Source: Clostridiales bacterium
GTDB taxonomy: Bacteria; Bacillota; Clostridia; Peptostreptococcales; JAAYPU01
Direction: 5' to 3'
Assembly: GCA_012519645.1 (NCBI GenBank)
Contig: JAAYPU010000165.1
Location: forward strand, 1-8,653
DNA length: 8,653 nt
Below the pieces are notes generated by a model that saw only the letters and a list, made by a program, of their open reading frames with translations, had not been told where the DNA came from and made no database searches. Positions 5,759-8,653 of the stretch are shown here, one piece after another. Every line of letters begins with the position of its first letter. Position 1 is the first letter of the stretch. The position numbers and the translations under genes are program-made.

Positions 5759-5767
5759 TGATATAAT
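5759..5767 (+). promoter_or_regulatory. Extended -10 promoter for gdpP-rplI
   Basis: TGATATAAT, identical in nine bases to the rpsF extended -10, lies eight bases after the yybS stop. TTGATA at 5748 is too close to serve as a -35. The predicted RNA start is near 5774, leaving a leader of about 87 bases. Confidence 0.55.
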
Positions 5768-5785
5768 TATCATTGGATTTATTTA

Positions 5786-5846
5786 ATACAATATGAGTTC
5801 CTTGTATAAGCTCACTTTAGGATTTTTATTTAAAAAATTTGTGAGC
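5786..5846 (+). promoter_or_regulatory. Possible structured leader RNA of gdpP
   Basis: Two stems can form: ATACAA/TTGTAT (5786-5791, 5802-5807) and GCTCAC/GTGAGC (5810-5815, 5841-5846), the second with an inner ATTTTT/AAAAAT pairing. TGAG in the first loop (5794-5797) can also pair with CTCA (5811-5814) of the second stem, so alternative folds are possible. The last arm ends just before the ribosome site. It is much too short for a ydaO-type c-di-AMP riboswitch, and I recognise no known class. Confidence 0.3.
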
Positions 5847-5860
5847 AATAAAGGTAGGGT

Positions 5861-7849
5861 ATGTTTATGAAAAATAAAGTATTGAAAATACTGCTGATGC
5901 CAAATACAAGAATATACTTGTGGACTTTGGCAATATTTGTAGTTATTATTGCTTTCTATAATTATATTCTTGGTATTGCGGCTACCTGCATATTACTATA
6001 TATGATTTTTTACAATTGGAAAATTGAATACAATAGAAAAAGGCTATGGACAGAATATATTGAAAACATTACCGATGAAATAGACCGTACTTCCAGGCAG
6101 GCGTTATTAAATCTTCCAATGCCCCTCACGGTAATAGAAATAGACGGTACTATTATTTGGTACAATGCTAAATTTGTTGAGATAACCGGAAAAAACGATT
6201 TACTCAACAGAAACATAGAAGATATTATTCCAGGCGTAAAAATACGGGAAATGCTTAATAAAGAAGAAAAAGACAGACAGCTTCAGATTTCTATATCCGA
6301 TAAAACTTATAAAATGAATTGCAGTGTTGTTAAAGAAGAAGGAAATTACAGCATCGTCTTATATTGGTCTGATATTACAAATTATGAGCATTTAAAAGTA
6401 TTGTACAATGAAGAAAAAACAATAGTCGGTTATGTACATGTGGATAATTATGAAGATGTCCATCAAAGTGCATCCCCTGAGCGTCGCCCAAATTTAACAG
6501 CAGATATAGATAAAACTATACGATTATGGGCTTCCAGGATGAATGCATTTATTACCAGATATGATGACGATAAATATGTAGTACTTTTTGAAAATAGATA
6601 TTTAGAAAAACTGGAAGCAAAGAAATTTACCATTTTGGATGAAATAAGAGAAATAGAGACTGATTCGGATTTTCCGGTTACATTGAGCATAGGAATCGGA
6701 GTGGGAGGGAAAACCCTCATTCAACAGTCAGATTTTGCAATGGCTGCTTTAGATCTTGCTCACGGACGCGGCGGCGATCAAGCAGTTATCAAAAAAATAA
6801 ATAAAATAGAATATTACGGTGGAAAATCTCAAGTTGTAGAAAAGCGAAACAAAGGCAAATCCCGAATAATGGCCCATGCTTTGAGGCAGCTCATCGATCA
6901 GTCAGCTAATGTATTTATTATGGGACATAGATATCCGGATATGGATTGTTTCGGTGCTGCGTTAGGAGTTTATCGAATGGCAGCAAACAGAAACAAAGAT
7001 GCATATATTATTCTTGATGATGCGAATGAGGCCATACAAAGTCTTTATGATATAGTAAAAAACACAAAAAACTATAGATTTATATCTTGTGAGACAGCCA
7101 TATCCATTGTCGAAAAAGAAACCTTACTGGTAGTGGTTGATACTTACAGACCAAGCTATACACAATGTCCGGAAATTCTTAATATATGCGATAAAATAGT
7201 AGTCATCGACCATCATAGAAAAATGGAGGAATATATTGAGAATGCCGTGCTATCCTATATGGAGCCATATGCTTCGTCCACTTCCGAATTGGTTACGGAA
7301 ATACTACAATATATGGGAGACAAAAAAGAAATAGAAAAAGTTGAAGCAGAGGCTCTTTTAGCCGGAATTACAGTAGATACAAAGAATTTTTCCTTTAAAA
7401 CCGGTGTAAGAACCTTTGAAGCAGCTTCTTGGTTAAGGCGAATTGGTGCGGATACTACCAACATAAAACAGCTTTTTCAGAGCGATATGGATGTGTTTAT
7501 TGCTAAAGCCGAAATCATTAAAAATGCAAAAAGAATATCTAAAAATATAGTGATATCTGTATATGATTCAAAATATTATGCAAATGCAAATATGATCATT
7601 GCTCAGGCAGCAGACGAACTTTTGGAGATAAAAGGTGTAACGGCATCATTTGTCATAGGAACAAACCAAAAAGGAGAAGTTATTATCAGCGCCAGATCTC
7701 TGGGAGATATCAACGTGCAGGTGATATTGGAGAAAATAGGCGGGGGAGGACACTTGTCCATGGCCGGAGCGCAGGTGAATATGTCTATTGAACAAGCCGA
7801 AAAAGAATTGACGAAGCTTATTAAAGAATATATACAAGAAGGGGAATAA
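5861..7849 (+). CDS. gdpP: Cyclic-di-AMP phosphodiesterase GdpP
   Basis: GdpP hydrolyses the second messenger c-di-AMP to pApA and so tunes potassium balance, wall stress and beta-lactam tolerance. The 662 residues follow the family order: two membrane helices (about 18-33 and 36-52), a PAS-like sensor domain (about 80-175), a degenerate GGDEF domain (about 185-312, signature R-G-G-D-Q at 303-307 in place of GGDEF), then the catalytic DHH domain with H356, D360 and D362 (G-H-R-Y-P-D-M-D), D427, D450-H-H and D506, and DHHA1 with GGGGH (627-631). All expected metal-binding residues are present, so the enzyme should be active. Length matches B. subtilis GdpP. ATG at 5861 follows AAAGG by six bases; ATG at 5867 follows AGGG by seven and is equally possible. 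The rplI start is two bases past the stop, so the two genes are co-transcribed. Confidence 0.96.
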   Translation: MFMKNKVLKILLMPNTRIYLWTLAIFVVIIAFYNYILGIAATCILLYMIFYNWKIEYNRKRLWTEYIENITDEIDRTSRQALLNLPMPLTVIEIDGTIIWYNAKFVEITGKNDLLNRNIEDIIPGVKIREMLNKEEKDRQLQISISDKTYKMNCSVVKEEGNYSIVLYWSDITNYEHLKVLYNEEKTIVGYVHVDNYEDVHQSASPERRPNLTADIDKTIRLWASRMNAFITRYDDDKYVVLFENRYLEKLEAKKFTILDEIREIETDSDFPVTLSIGIGVGGKTLIQQSDFAMAALDLAHGRGGDQAVIKKINKIEYYGGKSQVVEKRNKGKSRIMAHALRQLIDQSANVFIMGHRYPDMDCFGAALGVYRMAANRNKDAYIILDDANEAIQSLYDIVKNTKNYRFISCETAISIVEKETLLVVVDTYRPSYTQCPEILNICDKIVVIDHHRKMEEYIENAVLSYMEPYASSTSELVTEILQYMGDKKEIEKVEAEALLAGITVDTKNFSFKTGVRTFEAASWLRRIGADTTNIKQLFQSDMDVFIAKAEIIKNAKRISKNIVISVYDSKYYANANMIIAQAADELLEIKGVTASFVIGTNQKGEVIISARSLGDINVQVILEKIGGGGHLSMAGAQVNMSIEQAEKELTKLIKEYIQEGE

Positions 7850-7851
7850 TT

Positions 7852-8295
7852 ATGAAGGTCATTTTAATAAAAGATGTGAAAAAGCTTGGCAAGGCCGGAG
7901 ATATCGTGGAAACAAGCGATGGCTATGCAAGGAATTATCTCTTTCCAAGGGGCTTAGCCAAAGGAGCATCGGAAGGCAATGTTAAGGAATTAAACATAAA
8001 GAAAGCCGCAGAGAAAAAGCGTAAGGATGAAGAAAAAGAAGAAGCACTGGTACTTGTTAAAAGAATAGACGCAATAAAAGTCAACATAGAAGCAAAAGGC
8101 GGAGAAAACGGAAGGCTGTTTGGTTCAATCACTTCCGGTGATATTTCGGAAGCATTGGAAAAGCAGCATAAGATGAAAATCGATAAGAAAAAAATAAATC
8201 TTTCTTCTCCTATTAAGCAAATAGGAGAATATGTAATAGACGTAAAGGTATATCCGGAAATAACAGCAAAGCTTAAGGTGGAAGTAACTATTTAA
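7852..8295 (+). CDS. rplI: 50S ribosomal protein L9
   Basis: L9 binds 23S rRNA near the base of the L1 stalk and helps keep the reading frame. The 147 residues show the N-terminal rRNA-binding domain (M-K-V-I-L-I-K-D-V, then G-Y-A-R-N-Y-L-F-P-R-G-L-A at 24-36), the long charged connecting helix (about 42-75), and the C-terminal domain with G-R-L-F-G-S-I-T (87-94) and I-K-Q-I-G-E-Y (120-126). Length is standard. AAGGGG lies seven bases before the ATG, and the gene is two bases after gdpP, the usual Firmicutes order. A heptameric repeat begins at its stop codon. Confidence 0.97.
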   Translation: MKVILIKDVKKLGKAGDIVETSDGYARNYLFPRGLAKGASEGNVKELNIKKAAEKKRKDEEKEEALVLVKRIDAIKVNIEAKGGENGRLFGSITSGDISEALEKQHKMKIDKKKINLSSPIKQIGEYVIDVKVYPEITAKLKVEVTI

Positions 8296-8322
8296 GGTCT
8301 CAGGTCTCAGGTCTCAGGTCTC
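8295..8322. repeat. Tandem heptamer repeat block A (AGGTCTC x 4)
   Basis: Four perfect copies of AGGTCTC lie at 8295, 8302, 8309 and 8316, beginning at the last base of the rplI stop codon. It is the first of three 7-bp-period blocks in this intergenic region, and it is G+C-richer than its surroundings. Confidence 0.95.
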
Positions 8323-8330
8323 GGGTGTTG

Positions 8331-8351
8331 AACTGACAACTGAAAACTGAA
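8331..8351. repeat. Tandem heptamer repeat block B (AACTGAM x 3)
   Basis: AACTGAC, AACTGAA and AACTGAA are in direct tandem at 8331, 8338 and 8345. The unit is unrelated to block A but has the same 7-bp period; eight other bases separate the blocks. Confidence 0.9.
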
Positions 8352-8360
8352 AGATATGGA

Positions 8361-8386
8361 AGGAATTTGACTAAAGTCAAATTCCT
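8361..8386. repeat. Palindrome / hairpin between repeat blocks
   Basis: A perfect 12-bp inverted repeat (8361-8372 with 8375-8386) folds with a TAAA loop. No T-run follows, so it is a weak candidate terminator for rplI. Its outer AGGAA...TTCCT ends resemble the hairpins at 2818 and 3499. TTGACT (8367-8372) looks like a -35, but no good -10 follows it. Confidence 0.7.
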
Positions 8387-8397
8387 ACATTAACTCT

Positions 8398-8425
8398 TAG
8401 TTTCTAGTTATTAGTTAATAGTTAA
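8398..8425. repeat. Tandem heptamer repeat block C (TAGTTAA-like x 4)
   Basis: TAGTTTC, TAGTTAT, TAGTTAA and TAGTTAA lie in direct tandem at 8398, 8405, 8412 and 8419. Copies are progressively more alike to the right. A possible -10, TATACT, follows at 8430-8435; a -35 would have to come from the repeat (TTATTA at 8408), so a dnaB promoter here is only a weak guess. Confidence 0.9.
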
Positions 8426-8454
8426 ATTCTATACTCTAACACAGGGGTGATTTG

Positions 8455-8653
8455 ATGAGTAATACGGAAAGAATACCTCCGCATAATATGGATGCAGAAC
8501 AATCAGTACTGGGTGCTGTAATTCTGGATAAAAATGCGCTTATTGAAGTAATTGAAATACTGAAGCCCGAGGATTTTTACAGTCAGATGCATAAGGAAAT
8601 CTATGAGGCTGTTATAGACTTGTATAGAAAAAATGAGCCTGTAGATATTCTTA
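8455..8653 (+). CDS. dnaB: Replicative DNA helicase DnaB (N-terminal part; runs off the window)
   Basis: The visible 66 residues are the start of the DnaB-type hexameric helicase that unwinds DNA at the replication fork (called DnaC in B. subtilis). The N-terminal signature R-I-P-P-H-N-M-D-A-E-Q-S-V-L-G-A-V (6-22) is diagnostic, followed by I-L-K-P-E-D-F-Y and H-K-E-I-Y-E-A, the helical N-terminal domain that forms the trimer collar and binds primase. ATP-binding motifs lie beyond the window. AGGGG lies seven bases before the ATG; an in-frame TTG directly upstream (8452) is less likely. Its place after rplI is the conserved Firmicutes order. Confidence 0.95.
   Translation, partial: MSNTERIPPHNMDAEQSVLGAVILDKNALIEVIEILKPEDFYSQMHKEIYEAVIDLYRKNEPVDIL

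Noticed and set aside
5774..5860. Known c-di-AMP riboswitch (ydaO type) before gdpP
   Set aside because: The leader is under 90 bases and lacks the long multi-stem pseudosymmetric core of that class.
8295..8322. Restriction-site meaning of the GGTCTC units
   Set aside because: The 6-mer matches a type IIS recognition sequence, but no restriction-modification gene is nearby and the other repeat blocks have no such site. It is probably coincidence.
8295..8425. CRISPR array or phage attachment site
   Set aside because: The repeats are 7 bp in direct contact with no spacers, and there is no integrase or tRNA nearby.

Overview
The window is AT-rich and densely coded, with Shine-Dalgarno sites close to AGGAGG and a share of TTG and GTG starts. 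Together with the gene order rpsF-ssb-rpsR / yybS-gdpP-rplI-dnaB, this points to a low-GC Firmicute, most likely in the Clostridia/Tissierellia. The species cannot be named from this stretch. Most of the window is conserved chromosomal core. The less ordinary parts are the left 3.5 kb and the rplI-dnaB intergenic region.

Left part (1-1040): the 3' end of a family-4-type uracil-DNA glycosylase gene overlaps, by ATGA, a fused chorismate mutase-shikimate kinase gene. A strong hairpin ends this unit and probably also ends the convergent plsC gene. Next (1059-2843): plsC, a lysophosphatidic acid acyltransferase, runs leftward. It diverges from an sdpR-sdpI pair, an ArsR-type repressor and a SdpI-like membrane immunity protein. 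A 14-bp perfect inverted repeat lies between the divergent genes and covers plausible promoters in both directions. No sdpABC toxin genes are in view.

Middle (2818-3526): a second glycosylase-superfamily gene lacks the usual Fe-S cysteines. It is bracketed by two hairpins that share the same 10-nt arms. Then (3561-4674): an extended -10 promoter, a leader hairpin that may mask the ribosome site, the rpsF-ssb-rpsR operon (30S protein S6, single-strand DNA-binding protein, 30S protein S18) and a textbook terminator.

Right part (4723-8653): yybS (DUF2232 membrane protein), gdpP (cyclic-di-AMP phosphodiesterase with PAS, degenerate GGDEF and DHH/DHHA1 domains), rplI (50S protein L9) and the 5' end of dnaB (replicative helicase). 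gdpP seems to have its own promoter and a structured leader. Between rplI and dnaB lie three different blocks of 7-bp tandem repeats and a palindrome.

The region links translation, DNA replication and repair, c-di-AMP turnover and envelope functions. I see no clear new multi-gene system. The best leads are the heptameric repeat region, the Fe-S-less glycosylase with matching hairpins, the orphan sdpRI unit with its two-way palindrome, and the enzyme fusion.
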